From Gerris lacustris (lineage: Eukaryota; Arthropoda; Insecta; Hemiptera; Gerridae), in the NCBI GenBank assembly GCA_951217055.1, contig OX578281.1, forward strand, positions 15,477,344 to 15,541,343: a stretch of DNA of 64,000 bases, written 5' to 3'. Below are positions 11,746 to 23,419 of the stretch, piece after piece. The translations under genes were made by a program, and so were the position numbers. The notes under the pieces are model-generated. The model saw only the letters and a program-made list of their open reading frames with translations. It was not told where the DNA came from and did no database searches. Position 1 is the first letter of the stretch. Each line of letters begins with the position of its first letter.

Positions 11746-12059
11746 GTCTCTATAACTCCTCTATCTTGCCTTCACAAAAAAAGTTAAAATAATAATAATT
11801 TAAAATATTTAACAACTCTATTAAAAACAGAGATTTTATTTAATATTTGACTGCCTAAAATTACTTTTATTACAAGTTATGACAAAGTTACAAATAGTAA
11901 AGGTATTCAAGAGTAAGAAATTCAAGAAAAATTCAAATTTATTAATTGATCGAAAACAAAATAGTGAATCAAGACAGTTTTATATGGTTATGATAAATTA
12001 TTTAAAGAAGTATAACTTACCTACTTTATTTTCTAATTTTATCATTTAAAGGTAAAAAC

Positions 12060-12530
12060 CAGGGCCGGCACAAGAGGTTTTGGCGCCCTAGGCAAAACTA
12101 TTGTAGGCGTAAATGTTCAACGTAATTATATTCAATTGATATTTTTTTGTAATTTTGTTGTATTTGTGGGGGGGGGGGGGGGGGATTTCCCCCTTCAACC
12201 CTATGGATCCGTCCCTGAGATCTCTCCTAATTTAAGTTATTCATCTATCTTTCTTTGTAAAAACATTGACTTCTTGGTGGGCAAGTATCTTGTGGTGCCC
12301 CTCAGGCCCTAGAGCCCTAGGCGGTCGCCTAGTTCGCCTATACGCAGGGCCGTCCCTAGGGGTATAGGCGCCCGGGTCAAAGGCACTTTGGTGCCCCCCC
12401 CCCCTTATTGCCAAATTCACCTAGTAGTTAAGAAGGGGGCCTGGCGGCGTCCCCTAGACGTGGCGCCCGGGTCAGCTTGACCCGGTTGACCCCCCCGGAC
12501 GGCCCTGCCTATACGGTCGTGCCGGCCCTG
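12060..12530. mobile_element. hAT-like non-autonomous element, outer element of a nested pair
   Basis: Left end CAGGGCCGGCAC, right end GTGCCGGCCCTG, flanked by GTAAAAAC on both sides (12052-12059 and 12531-12538), an 8-bp target duplication. The interior has GGCGCCCTAGGC-type blocks and a G run. A second element is inserted near its right end (12345-12507). No coding sequence. Confidence 0.92.
12345..12507. mobile_element. hAT-like non-autonomous element inserted in the previous one
   Basis: 163-bp element with ends CAGGGCCGTCC and GGACGGCCCTG, flanked by CCTATACG on both sides (12337-12344 and 12508-12515). The interior contains GGCGCCCGGGTCA twice and runs of C. The target copy belongs to the outer element, so this insertion is the younger one. 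Confidence 0.92.
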
Positions 12531-13246
12531 GTAAAAACTTACTTTGCTACACTCAATATACTCATTTTATTTTCTCAAATACATAGTATATAGAGACCGA
12601 AAGTATTGTGTTTGCACAAAAATTTGATTTTGATAGATGGATTAATTTTATTTTTTATTTTATTACATGCACATCCCTTATAACACTTGCTATGCCAGCG
12701 GAATGCTATAATTCAACTCATAATGCAAGAAAAGAATATAATAATAAAAAGTGAAGAGGTAATATCTGTTTTGAGGAAAACACAAAGAACTGTTTACAAT
12801 ACTGTTATAACAATAAACCAGAAATTTAGGCTAAATAAGTCATGCTCGATTATACTCGTTATGTGTACTATAAACAAATAAAAATAACACAAACACTATT
12901 TTTTTTTTACCAAAGTGGCAGATATCCCTCCTTTTGAATTTGTATTTATAATTTTTAAAAAATGAATTGACATTTTTTTGTTGCATTTGACCCATAGAAT
13001 CCACCAGTTTTGTTATAACATTTTATCAGGGATCACTCTGTATTTTTTTGTATATTTGAATATTGAAATAAAACAAACTTTATGATTTTAGCTTGAGAAT
13101 GATCCAAGGAGGGATCAAAATTCCTTAATAGACCCATTTACTCAAGAATTTAAAACTATGACAAATAATCTTCTAAATTATCAATGTATGAATGTATTTT
13201 GAATCTCTTATATATGTTCTTGTTAAAATGTTATATTTGATTTTAG

Positions 13247-13344
13247 GCAAATGTGCTGAAGGGAATCGAGCCAGTGTGCATGTTACTTCTCTCCTATCTC
13301 TTATCATTTCCATCGCCTTACCACTTATCACCATTCACCGGTGA
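13247..13344 (+). CDS. Last exon: Cys and hydrophobic C-terminal tail
   Basis: 98-base terminal exon after TTGATTTTAG. It encodes GKCAEGNRASVHVTS followed by a strongly hydrophobic stretch LLSLIISIALPLITI and HR, then TGA. A small-residue patch (GNRAS), a short spacer and a hydrophobic tail with almost no cytoplasmic residues is the arrangement of a GPI-anchor signal; a single-pass tail anchor is the alternative. Confidence 0.85.
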
Positions 13345-13514
13345 TGATACTCTTTACAGACTATAAATATAAGATGCTATCAAAATGGAGCTTATACAAT
13401 TATTAACAACTAAATTTTGGCTAGACTTTGGCTTTCATTTATAAATATTATTGTTTTTGAAAAAGATTACTATGTGATAACATTTTTTTAATTCAATTGA
13501 CTAAAATTCAGATA

Positions 13515-13711
13515 AATAAAATTAGTTAAATAATAAAATTATATCCTTTTTATTTACATAAAATGATCAATTCTTAACATTTTAATTGTTGTTAGTATTA
13601 ATCCCAAGTGTATACTTGTGCCCCAACATCGTTAGTTCAACCCCTCTGATCTGTTACCGATATTGATCTGTTACCTAATGTTACTTTTACCAGTATCTTC
13701 ATCCTAATAAA
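13515..13711 (+). promoter_or_regulatory. Candidate polyadenylation signals of the plus-strand gene
   Basis: AATAAA occurs at 13515-13520 and again at 13706-13711, about 170 and 360 bases after the TGA at 13344. Either could end the transcript. The DNA is AT-rich, so chance hits are common; the second is followed by T-rich sequence. Confidence 0.4.
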
Positions 13712-14857
13712 GTTATGAATGATCTATAAATATAAATTAAATATTATGTTGATTTAAAATTAGAAATGATTTTATAATTTTTGTCCCAAAGATTTAGGTC
13801 TTTGTAAGTTACTGTTGTAAAAAAATTATTTGTTTTATATATTTATCATTATATGTTTCCATTACATAATATTTATTTATTTATTGTCAAAATATGGGAT
13901 AAAGTGAACTCTCTTTACCATCTTGGCACTCTTTCAGTTTGGTGTAGGTAGTGTGAAGAGTTAAAAAGTTTTGAAAATAACTAGGTAATTTATATTTGGC
14001 TATATTTCGACCATCTCCTAGCCATATTCATGCCACCATCTTTAAATTCTATCCTTATCAAATACTGTTTGATCCATAATAAATTTAATAATGAATGCGG
14101 GGCTCTACAACATTTTAGATCATAATTTTTTTTTTTTTTTAAAACTTGTTAATCCTTCAAATGACCCCCAAAATCAGAAGATTACAAGATAAGAGGGACA
14201 AATTCTAGCAAACTACATAAACTCATGTTATTGATAACAAGTCCAGTGGAACAACGACTAAAGTGGATACTTTTATGAAATTAAGGGAAATACATCACAA
14301 AAATGTCCAGAAAACCTGATACATCAAATGAAACAACATTAGAATGATATTTTGCATTTTGTTCACCAGAAACACAATGGTTTTCGGTTTTTTAAATGTA
14401 TGTTAATTCTAATTATTTATGGTCAGGTTTTTGGCTTTTCTGCAAAATTGCATTAAATGCAACTACGCCATTGTTCCACCAGAGAATGTTATAATGCACC
14501 TTAATTTAATCAGAGTTCGACAACATTGCATTATATTCAGGATTATGACAACATGTCTGATGTAGAATATTTTAAAGTGCAGTTAAATCAGATCGTAGCG
14601 TCCTCTTGGCTTTTTTGTCTTTTTAAGGGCATCCTAGCGACCAGAATATCCCAATTAATCAGTTCAATTAATTGAGTTGTTCCTATATACAACTGATTAT
14701 TATTAATAGGCTAAAAATGCTTTACAGTAATTAAAATTTTGAATTTCTTTTGTCTTTCTAAACTTGTATTTTTTATAATAGCCAATCATTTCTTTAAAGC
14801 TAATCTTACTTGTGGTTAATGCAAAAAAGAAATAAATAAATAAAAAATACGTGTGGT

Positions 14858-15756
14858 GTCGTGGGACACCCGGTAGGAACGAAGTTCCTTACGCTTTTCA
14901 TTAAATATAAATTATAAAATCGCTGTAATAACTACGTATACATGGTGGAGTTAGAAAAGAGACAAAATTAAAAGTAACTAACTATTTGTACTAGCGGAGT
15001 TAAGGCAAAATTAAATGAAAATCTTTTTATTATCTTTGAAGCGAGCGTCTTTCAATAAATAATGTATTGTATATTGAGACAAAAGTTAATGATAAATTTA
15101 TAGTTAAAGCAGATGGTTGTAGAACGAAAAAGAACTCTCCTCCCAGGCCCCGTCGGCATATTACTCCAATTAAATATGAAAATAAAAAATATAAATCATT
15201 AACTCACAAAAACTTCTGCTTGTATCAGGTTGAAATGTTACATGATTGTTTCAATTGTACTGTAGGTGATGTACACAAAGTTTCATTTAAATCTTTACGT
15301 TAGAACGTAAGATATCGGTAAAAACGTTGTTTTCTTTATTTTAATCGGTTTGGTCCGCTTTAATAAATATAGCGATCTTTATCACTTCATAGTAGTGTCG
15401 GTGTTCGTTTTACTAAAGAAAATTATTTATAAAAGTTGTTTGTCTCATTAAATAGATGAAGTTAAAATTTTTTCCTGTCCAAAAATTCCAATTTTAAATT
15501 CGAAGCTTACGTTTACGCAGCGTTGCGCGTGAACGCTGGGGCGGATAATGTTGTCCAACGAACTTGTCCCGGACATTGGTAAAATGAACATGTGTACCAA
15601 ATTTCAACTAAGTCGGTCAACTTTTACTCCTGTTATCGCCATCGGTAGATTTCGTGACGGATTTTGCGTGGCGGTGATTTTGTGACGGTGATTTTGGTCG
15701 TTTTTTTCAGATTCACTCCCGGGCTCCAGAACGTGCCTTAAGGAACTTCGTTCTAA
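14858..15756. mobile_element. Possible DNA element with GGAACGAAGTTCC ends
   Basis: The left side carries GGTAGGAACGAAGTTCCTTA and the right side the inverted form TTAAGGAACTTCGTTCTA, about 870 bp apart. Near the right end, GTGACGG and GGTGATTTT motifs are repeated. The 78-codon frame at 15067-15303 inside (basic, starts MYIETKVNDKFIVKADG) matches nothing I know. Outer boundaries and target duplication were not resolved. Confidence 0.5.
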
Positions 15757-16628
15757 AAATTCTCTAAAGAGCTAGGTATTGAATCAGTGTCAGTATTTCT
15801 GTTTATTGATTATTGAACATTTGAAGTATCAGGAGTCAGTTAGAGTACTTTGCCTGTAGTTTGGCTGCATCTAAAAGTCATACCATTTATGTTTATACTA
15901 TTATCATCTGGTTTTATTTACCTATAAAGTTTTACATTATTATTATTTATTTTTTTTTTTATTTGAAAGCCTTAAAGTCTTTGCCATTATGTAATTTCCT
16001 AAACATTTAAAATAATTATGTGTAAATGTTGTTTTATTTTTATTTCTCTGCCTTTTAAAAGAATATATGGATAAGAAAGTTGTATATTATTTTACATTTT
16101 AAGTTCTTCTTATTTTATTATTTTTGCGAGGCACAAAATAACAATTTATTATGTACTCTAAGTACACAGTACCATGTAAATTTAAAATACAAAAAAGCAA
16201 AACTATTAAAAAAATTATACATTAATTAAATTTTTAAATAAAATAGATAATATAAATAAATAAAGATTAAAGAAAATTATTTGTAAATTAAATGTACAGA
16301 GAATTTTATTCACTTATTAATCATATAAGTAAAATAAATAATTATAAAATTATTCTCACTATTCCTCTTCACCTATTTTATTAAAACTAGATTTTTTTAA
16401 AAAAAATAAAATTTAAAAAAAACATTCTAATTACATAAAAATGTAATATAATTATTAAGGTAACTAACTAATGATAGTAAAATTAACATAATTCAGTGAG
16501 ATTTTTCAACTTTCATTTTATGAAGCTATTATTTTAATTGTAACTAGATTGAATTTCAATTGTTGAAAGTAGCTGTATCTCTTGATTGGAATTTTGTAAA
16601 ATCCTGATATTAAAAACTCATATCAGGG

Positions 16629-16885
16629 ACTCAGCCATCAGTGAATTAATGGATGGCACAAGGTCGTGGGTTCGATCCTTCGTCGTGATACTCTGATTTA
16701 TATGGCTCACTAATGATCACATCATACTCGCTTCGGTGGTACAATGTACAGAGGTATGATGTGTAAGTAGCTGGAGCGCTCTACCACAGGGCTAGTAAAA
16801 TGGGCCTAAAATATGTCCTAATAGATCGGTTTCAGCAAGTGGTTAGTCCTACCCATCTAGTTCTAGTACTAGAACCTTACTACTC
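16629..16885 (+). mobile_element. tRNA-derived SINE, family A, 5'-truncated copy
   Basis: Retains the B box region (GGTTCGATCC), the body GATACTCTGATTTATATGGC, TACAGAGGTATGATGTG, GGGCTAGTAAAA, and ends in ACCTTACTACTCC. The A box half is deleted. Same orientation and order as the copy at 57748. Confidence 0.8.
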
Positions 16886-17189
16886 CATACCTTGGATTTT
16901 CATAGGCCCTGGGACAAAGTGGGTTTTTCGCCCTAAATTTCCCTCTTCTTCTCAGCAGAATCAATTGTTTTTAAGTTGACAAAACCTTGTCTTAACTTTT
17001 ACAATGATCTTGAGACATTATTTGCTCAGATTCCAGTAGCTTGCAGAGCTTCCAGTGTTTCTTATATGAACCTGAAATTATCGTCACCTTGTCTGAATCC
17101 ACTGGAGATGTGTATGTCCGTACAACGACGTGTATATGCATTCTTTCCCTCTGATCATTTTTAAGGTGGTTTAATTTACACCTATGATC

Positions 17190-17498
17190 CTAGTAGTAGA
17201 AGTAGTAGTAGTAGTAATCTAGTACTTTCTACTAGAACGGGTAGGACGAACCACTTGTTCGAACCTTGCAATTAGGCCATCACTTAGGCCCTTTTTACGC
17301 CCCGCAGTAGAGAGTTCCAGCCACTTCACACATCATACCTCTGTACATAGTACCGCCAAAGCGAGTATGATGTGATCAATAGTGAGCCATATAAATCAGA
17401 GTGTCACGGCGAGGAATCGAACCCCGTCTCGTTCCACTTGAGATTTAGTGATGGCCGAGCAGACGTGGTTTAACTCACACGGCTACGCTAGCTCCCTT
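17190..17498 (-). mobile_element. tRNA-derived SINE, family A, near full length
   Basis: On the minus strand it runs from GGGAGCTAGCGTAGCCGTGT (A-box-like) through GGGGTTCGATTCC (B box), the family body, and ends in a TAC/CTA trinucleotide tail (17191-17216 on plus). Flanks CTATGATCC (left) and CTATGATTCC (right) form a plausible target duplication, as expected of LINE-mobilised retroposition. Confidence 0.88.
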
Positions 17499-17729
17499 CT
17501 ATGATTCCTATGATCCTATATCAAAAGTATCTTTGGAAACCAAACAACTGGCTACACCACTTCTTCCCCACAACATGGTTTTAGAAGTTCGAGGCCATAG
17601 AATAACTTGCTCTTTGCATTAAACTCAAGCCAAGATCCTATATCCTACATGGTTAAAATATAAAACAGAGAAGCTTAACCTAAATTTAGAAGTTAAAGTG
17701 TCAACTAAATTAGTATAAACAGCTTGGTT

Positions 17730-18003
17730 TTCCGGTGAAATCCATGTCACAAAGGGGCTATAGTCCGACGCTTCGCTTCCACTACTGGAAGCATCTTCAG
17801 GAGTTTGGTGCATCGTGATGTTTACTTGAAGTAACAACAAGACAAACGGTACGGTCAGTATGTCTTGCTGTTGCATCAGTATGTTTTGTTGTTGCTTCAA
17901 GTAAACATCATGATGCACCAAACCCCTGATAATGCTTCCAGTAGTGGAAGTGAAACGTCAGACTAACCAAACGCAAATTTCACCAGATAACCAACTTTAT
18001 TAC
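17730..18003. repeat. Foldback repeat with two head-to-head hammerhead-like motifs
   Basis: Two inverted copies (17730-17860 minus, 17880-18003 plus) share TTCAAGTAAACATCA, TGATGCACCAAAC, and then CTGANNA-T-GCTTCC-AGTAGT-GGAAG-N-GAAR-CGTC. Core positions: 17767-17800 on minus (GAAG instead of GAAA) and 17926-17959 on plus (CTGATAA instead of CTGANGA). The arrangement resembles the non-coding ends of Penelope-like retroelements, which carry small hammerhead ribozymes. A 98-codon minus-strand frame here is not a gene. Confidence 0.6.
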
Positions 18004-19346
18004 GAGTCTACCCGCAGAAGCCTTTGCACCAAGTTAAATAAGTATAATTTTACTTTTTACTGAAACGCAATGCTTCTTTCCTCTCCCACTATATGTAAAA
18101 TCTATAAATTATTTTTTTTTTTTTTTTTTTATTACTATTAAAAACTCCTTCATCCTCTTATTATTTAAAACGGCTGATTATTGAAAGTTGAATTTGTGAA
18201 ATGAAATATAAGAAAAATAATCTTATAAAAATCAAAAAGTAATGTATAACATATTTTTTAAAACAAAACAAATAAATATATTACTTCATTCTCTTACTGA
18301 AGCACATGCTATCCAAACTCGCTTATTTTATAGAGATAGTTTGTTAATAAAATGTTTCAGTTGGGACTTAGCTTTTTTAAAAAAATATATATTTTTTGAA
18401 TTATTCTTCTGTGTTATTTAAAGCAGGTCTGATTATATTTCTCTGAGTTTTTTTTTTATTTTTATTATTTTTGTATATTTTAAATTTTATTGATCATTAT
18501 TTAAAACCAATTTTTTTGGGGGGTGCGTGCAATGAAATTCCTTTTAAAAGCATATCATAATAATGTATTTTATTTTATTTTTTTTTAAATTTTATTCTAA
18601 ATGTATATCAGTTAGTCTTGTTTTTAAATTATTTTAAGGAACTCTACTAGGATAAAACTATATTTGAAATCAAGTTTCTTTTAGAATTTTTTTATTAAAA
18701 ACAAAAACAAAAAATGTTTGTAAAAAGAACCACCAACTATCAGACCTTTTAATTAATTAATTTATTTTTTTGAAATGTTTATGAATATTTGATGTATGTA
18801 TTATTGTAAATATTATTTACTTAACTCCTATTAACTTGCACTTTAAACAAAATCTGTTTAATACAAATGTACAAAATTTACAAGTTCCAGCTATAATTGT
18901 TTATTATCTATGGTAAAAAATATAATTAATTATATTAGTTTTTTAAAAAAAAATTAAAAATACCATTCTAAAATAAGCATTGTCATGTTTAAATTATCTA
19001 TTTTTCTTTATTATATAATTTATTTCTTTATTATTATTACTATAAATGTATATCTTTTTTTTAGAAAGTTAAGAAAAAAAATATACAATATTTTTGTAAA
19101 AATTGTGAGTTCTTGGTTTTTATTTACATTATTTGACAGCAGTCCCTCTCATGTAAGTCCTCATTTTAAACTGCTTCTTGCTCCAAATATACCTTAGGCC
19201 TTAGACCAGCTTTTCCCAAACCTATAGTCGCCACCCAAAATAGGGTCATGACAAAATATATTAGGGTCGTGAAAAATCTTTGAAATTATACAGACCTAAA
19301 TTAAATTAAATAAATAAATTGGTTGGGCGCGAAGTCTCACGTAAAA

Positions 19347-19755
19347 AGGGTTTCGTTGGTATCGTGAACATGAAATCAGTATAGGGAAGGGGGGGGGGGG
19401 GCGCACAATATTTTGATGTTTTTTTGACATAATGGCGTGGAAAATTAAACACTACCTACGAGTGTTATATATATTTGTAATCTACTCTTCAATACCTTTC
19501 ATTTGATACCTCACTCAAAATTAATTTTTTTTTTCATGTGAGTTGAATTATCCGCCATTTTGAATTTGAACAGCTGATAATTTCGAGTTCACTATATTTT
19601 CCCTGTGTGCGCGTCAAAAGGATCTTTAATACTGGAAAGTTTCATGTTTTATCTCATTTGATTCAAAAGTTATTGGAACCGTACGGAGTGACAGACAGCA
19701 GACTCAGGAACAAAACTATAAGGGTTTCTTTTTTTGGTTTTACCAACGAAACCCT
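19347..19755. mobile_element. Element with AGGGTTTCGTTGGTA terminal inverted repeats
   Basis: Perfect 15-bp inverted repeats at 19347-19361 and 19741-19755, flanked by AAAA on both sides. It includes a G run (19389-19401) and, near the right end, a gacagacagc stretch followed by TATAAGGGTTTC...GAAACCCTAAAAAC. That 3' hairpin recurs at 32244-32280 and 33539-33569. No coding sequence. Confidence 0.6.
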
Positions 19756-19911
19756 AAAAACAAAAAAAAAAAAACATGAATATAAATAAGTTCAATTCAA
19801 TTTAATAAATTAAAACAATCAAATTTTAATCATAAATTCATAAGACTAGAGTAATGTTATTAGGAATAGATAAAAACGAGTACTTCAAGGTTAATAAAAA
19901 TAAGGGGTATT

Positions 19912-20068
19912 TAACCCCGGCTGTGAGTTCGAATCCCAGCGGGGTGTTCATGTTTCACACTGATGATCTTATCGATTAGATGAGTAAAGTGGCCGGATAA
20001 CCCCCGTCCTGTAATGACCTAATAAAAAGCTGTTGAACGGGACTAAAACTACAATCAAAAAAAAAAAA
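19912..20068 (+). mobile_element. tRNA-derived SINE, family B, with poly-A tail and target duplication
   Basis: Starts at TAACCCCGGCTGTGAG, has a B box GAGTTCGAATCCC, a body with GTTTCACACTGATGATC and AAGTGGCCGGATAA, and ends in a poly-A tail. The sequence AAAAATAAGGGGTATT precedes it (19896-19911) and follows it (ending at 20082), a 16-bp target duplication. The head lacks an A box, so it is a 5'-truncated retroposition. Confidence 0.88.
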
Positions 20069-22306
20069 AAATAAGGGGTATTGCAACAATGAGAAATAAA
20101 ACTTCCTAGAAACTTTAATCTCTTTTCATCCAACAATGGGTCATCAGGCCGCCAGCATGAGTTCAGGAATTTGTAGGCGCTTTATATAATACAAAACTGA
20201 TATAATTCAAAACTTACAAAATAAAAAAATAAACAAATCAAACAATGCCCATGCCCATTAAAATGATCAGTGGACTCGGTTTTTTTTTTTAAATAAATCA
20301 GCCTGCAGCCCCTCCTTTTAGTAGAATTTTAGTATTTTATTAGTATTAATTAATATATATTATATTATTAATAATTAATATATTGTATTATTAATAATTA
20401 ATTTTAGTATTTTAGTAGAATTCAGACTCTTGGGACCATGTATATTCCATCAATAGGATATGCAATTAATCAATCCAATTTTCAATCCTTAGGATATGCA
20501 ATACACTATATTCACGGTAAGTTCGTGAAAAAGTTAAAGAAACATTTGTAGGGCCGCGGCATCCTTATAGCAACCCTCAGATATATTGACTTTTACAATT
20601 AAATTTGTCTATCAAAAAACCCAACTCTAAATTGTTTGACATTTAACCTAAAACTACTGATACAAACAAAGATAATTGAACAAGCGTATTGAGTTTTTCA
20701 TTTCAGAGAAGGGATGTTAAAAGTTTGTCTCACAATAACTGACGTAAAAATAGACCAAATTCGGCGTACAGCTGCATCTTAGCATTCGTGACAACTGTAT
20801 AGATTTTGGCAATTACATACTTAATATTTTAAAGATGGTGGACAACTAAACATAAAGTTTTCAATCAGCATGACATGTTATACATCAATTTAAAAGTAAA
20901 ATAATAACTTGTTTTGAAGAAAAGGAAAATAATATGTAACTATAAAATGTTCGCACTTAATATTTTCATACATTATGTTTCAAAAGGTCTTCAAGAGTAG
21001 AAAAAGAGTATGTAACTATTATTACAAAAACAATTATTTTTTTGCCGGCATTTTTTAACAAACATGGCAAAATGAGGGTGTTAGCTTATATGGAATGTTG
21101 CATATCATTTTAAAACTCTTGAAGAGTGGAAAGAAAAAGTATACAAATTATGACAGTAGTTTCAAAATGGCTGCCACAAATGACCGAAAATACTAACATT
21201 AATGGTTTTTAAGTCATTTAACAATGCTGTGAATTAAATTAAAGTTCTTTTTGAGTAGGTAATGCTTATTATTCTGTCTTATATTCAAAGTACGTGTGTT
21301 CTTCATACAACTCATCACTAGTAATAAATAAAATTGCCAAAGATGGTTTCATACTTCCAATCCTTGTCTTCTTTATTTAGCGAAATTTGAATTTTTTGTA
21401 AAATGATGGGAATATGAACAGAAAGTTCTGAACTTTTGTGATAGTACAGTCCTAAAAAATGGGCTTAAGCGTGCCAAAGGGCTTATTTATTCAACTATAC
21501 ATGCATTGAATGCCACAGGGTCTGAGTGTCACTCCTGAATGAATAATACTAATACCTATTCCATGCCACTGAAATATCTGAAATGCTTACTCTTAATTCC
21601 AAGGAGTCGGATATGAGGGGTTCTACTATACTTTCGGTATTCCTACCTAAAACTACATTTTTCATTAAATAAAATTACCTAGATTCTTCTTTCCCATCAT
21701 AATGAACAATAATTAATGTAAGCTCCTTCTCCTTTCTGTATTCTTGCTACTAAAACTCTTCTTTATTTTTTTGGTCAAAAATTACTTTTGTCTGTACATT
21801 ATTTTATTGCTCAGAATTGCAACATTTTTCATTAATACGTTACAAAAACTGTAAGTATGTATTTATATGTAGGTCTGTCACCTCAGGTTGGACCTTATCG
21901 GCTCAAAACTGGCTGAATGAAATCCATTCTTTTTTATGCAGTGGTATTGGTATGTGCTAACATGATTCTGAGATATATATTTTGCTTAAAGGAATGAACA
22001 ATAATACCCCTCCCCCCATATTATGAATAATATCGGGTATTTCAAAGCATTTGTCGGAAAATAAAGAGTGTGATTCCTCTGCTAATACTAAGTAAAAAGT
22101 TCCTATTAACATGGGTTCACAAGAGAACAGTTTGCAACAAAATGCATATCTCATATTATATCAGTTTAATTATTAATTTTTCTATCACCACACAAATAAA
22201 ATACTAAGAATGGGCAAATTACTTAGGTTATAAAGGTAATAAGTACCCACAATATTGACTCCTTTTGTTAAGAAAACAACAATTGTCAATAATATTAATG
22301 TGAAAT

Positions 22307-22523
22307 CAGTGGCGTAATTATGGGCCCGCGCGGGCCCGCATTGCGGGGGGGGGGGGGGGCCCCAGCATCAGGGGTCCCCCAAATCCAGAAATAACTGGAA
22401 TTACTATCCTTTTACCAACGTCGAGGGGGCCCCCAATCCTGAATGCAAGGGGTTTTTTTTTTTTTTTTTGCTCATCAGTTTTTTTGGCGAGGAGGGGCCC
22501 CCAATGGTCTAGCTACGCCACTG
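22307..22523 (+). mobile_element. hAT-like MITE, CAGTGGCGTAA family, complete copy 1
   Basis: 217-bp element starting CAGTGGCGTAATTATGGGCC and ending GGTCTAGCTACGCCACTG, flanked by TGTGAAAT at 22299-22306 and 22524-22531. Contains G runs and GGGGGCCCCC-type palindromes and CCAGAAATAACTGGAATTAC. The 8-bp duplication assigns it to hAT. Confidence 0.93.
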
Positions 22524-22900
22524 TGTGAAATATTGCATTAAAGCAGACGACTAGATCAAACACAAATGCTACTTTTTTCATGTTTTTCTTTTTACTTGAA
22601 AACAGTTCACATTAGAGCTTTTGACCAAGAGTACCTATTTTGTCTAAAAAAAAAACCTTAGAGGTTCAAAATGTGCTTTCAGAATGCCTATTTCCCCAGT
22701 GACATAGAAATTTGGAGAAAAAAAATCTCAGTCACATATGACCTTATACTGCACTTGTGTTTTCTTCCAATATCAACCTTCTCTGTTAACATTGTGGCAT
22801 TGTGATCGTAACATTTTTTCGCCTGGCCTTGTCAACTGGCAAACCATGGCATAGTTTGGACACGCCTTTGACAGATGGGCTTGTTTAGACAGACATTTAT

Positions 22901-23419
22901 CCCTCTGCCCAGAACATCGGTATTTATAACCGCTATAGTATACTAAATATTGGCCGGTAGCACTTTAACTGAACGTAGATGGTTGTGGTCCGAAGACAGT
23001 CTCAGTGGACATCTTACCACAAAGGAGAGACTGTTGCTACCTGATTTTCTCTGGGCATAATCATCGATATCGTTGAAGTCTGTTGGTAAAATCTACCGGT
23101 ATTCCACATTTAGTTTAAGATTTTTTTCCTGTCCGTAAGATTTACCGATGTTCTATCACTAAACCCATAATTTTTACCGAAGTTCTATCACAAAACCCGT
23201 AATTTTTACCGATGTTCCAGTACTTATGGTAGTAATTTTTACCACCATTTCAATTATTATTATTATAAATCAATAGCTATAAAAGTCTTTAATTATGTTT
23301 TCTACTAAGTATGTGTCATATACTGAACATCTTATGAAATAATAACCGAAAAATATGGTGTCAGTAAAAAATACCGATGTTCCGAAACTTGGGGTGCAAA
23401 TCATGTTCCGGGCAGAGGG
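22901..23419. mobile_element. TTAT-flanked element with CCCTCTGCCC ends
   Basis: 519-bp element. Left end CCCTCTGCCCAGAACAT, right end ATGTTCCGGGCAGAGGG (inverted, one mismatch), with TTAT directly outside both ends (22897-22900, 23420-23423). CCC...GGG ends with a 4-bp TTAA-like duplication recall piggyBac. The interior has a short tandem of CCGTAATTTTTACCGATGTT units (about 23140-23235). No coding sequence. Confidence 0.72.

Larger units (their letters stand above)
3124..13344 (+). other. Cys-rich secreted/GPI-anchored-like protein gene, last four exons
   Basis: Span of four consecutive exons that join in frame (3124-3204, 6240-6434, 9421-9615, 13247-13344), giving about 189 residues of the C-terminal part. 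The protein is cysteine-rich with paired Cys modules and ends in a short hydrophobic tail. The motif series CPLDGKY...C...GC...C and CHGSW...HYCFIFT...ETC recalls the insect extracellular families Pfam groups as DUF7042-DUF7045. That assignment is from memory and needs a profile search. No function is known to me. All splice phases are identical (donor after base 1 of a codon), so the modules are symmetrical. The start of the gene is left of the window. Confidence 0.85.

Noticed and set aside
17625..17921. 98-codon minus-strand frame
   Set aside because: Lies over the foldback repeat with hammerhead-like motifs; not a protein gene.
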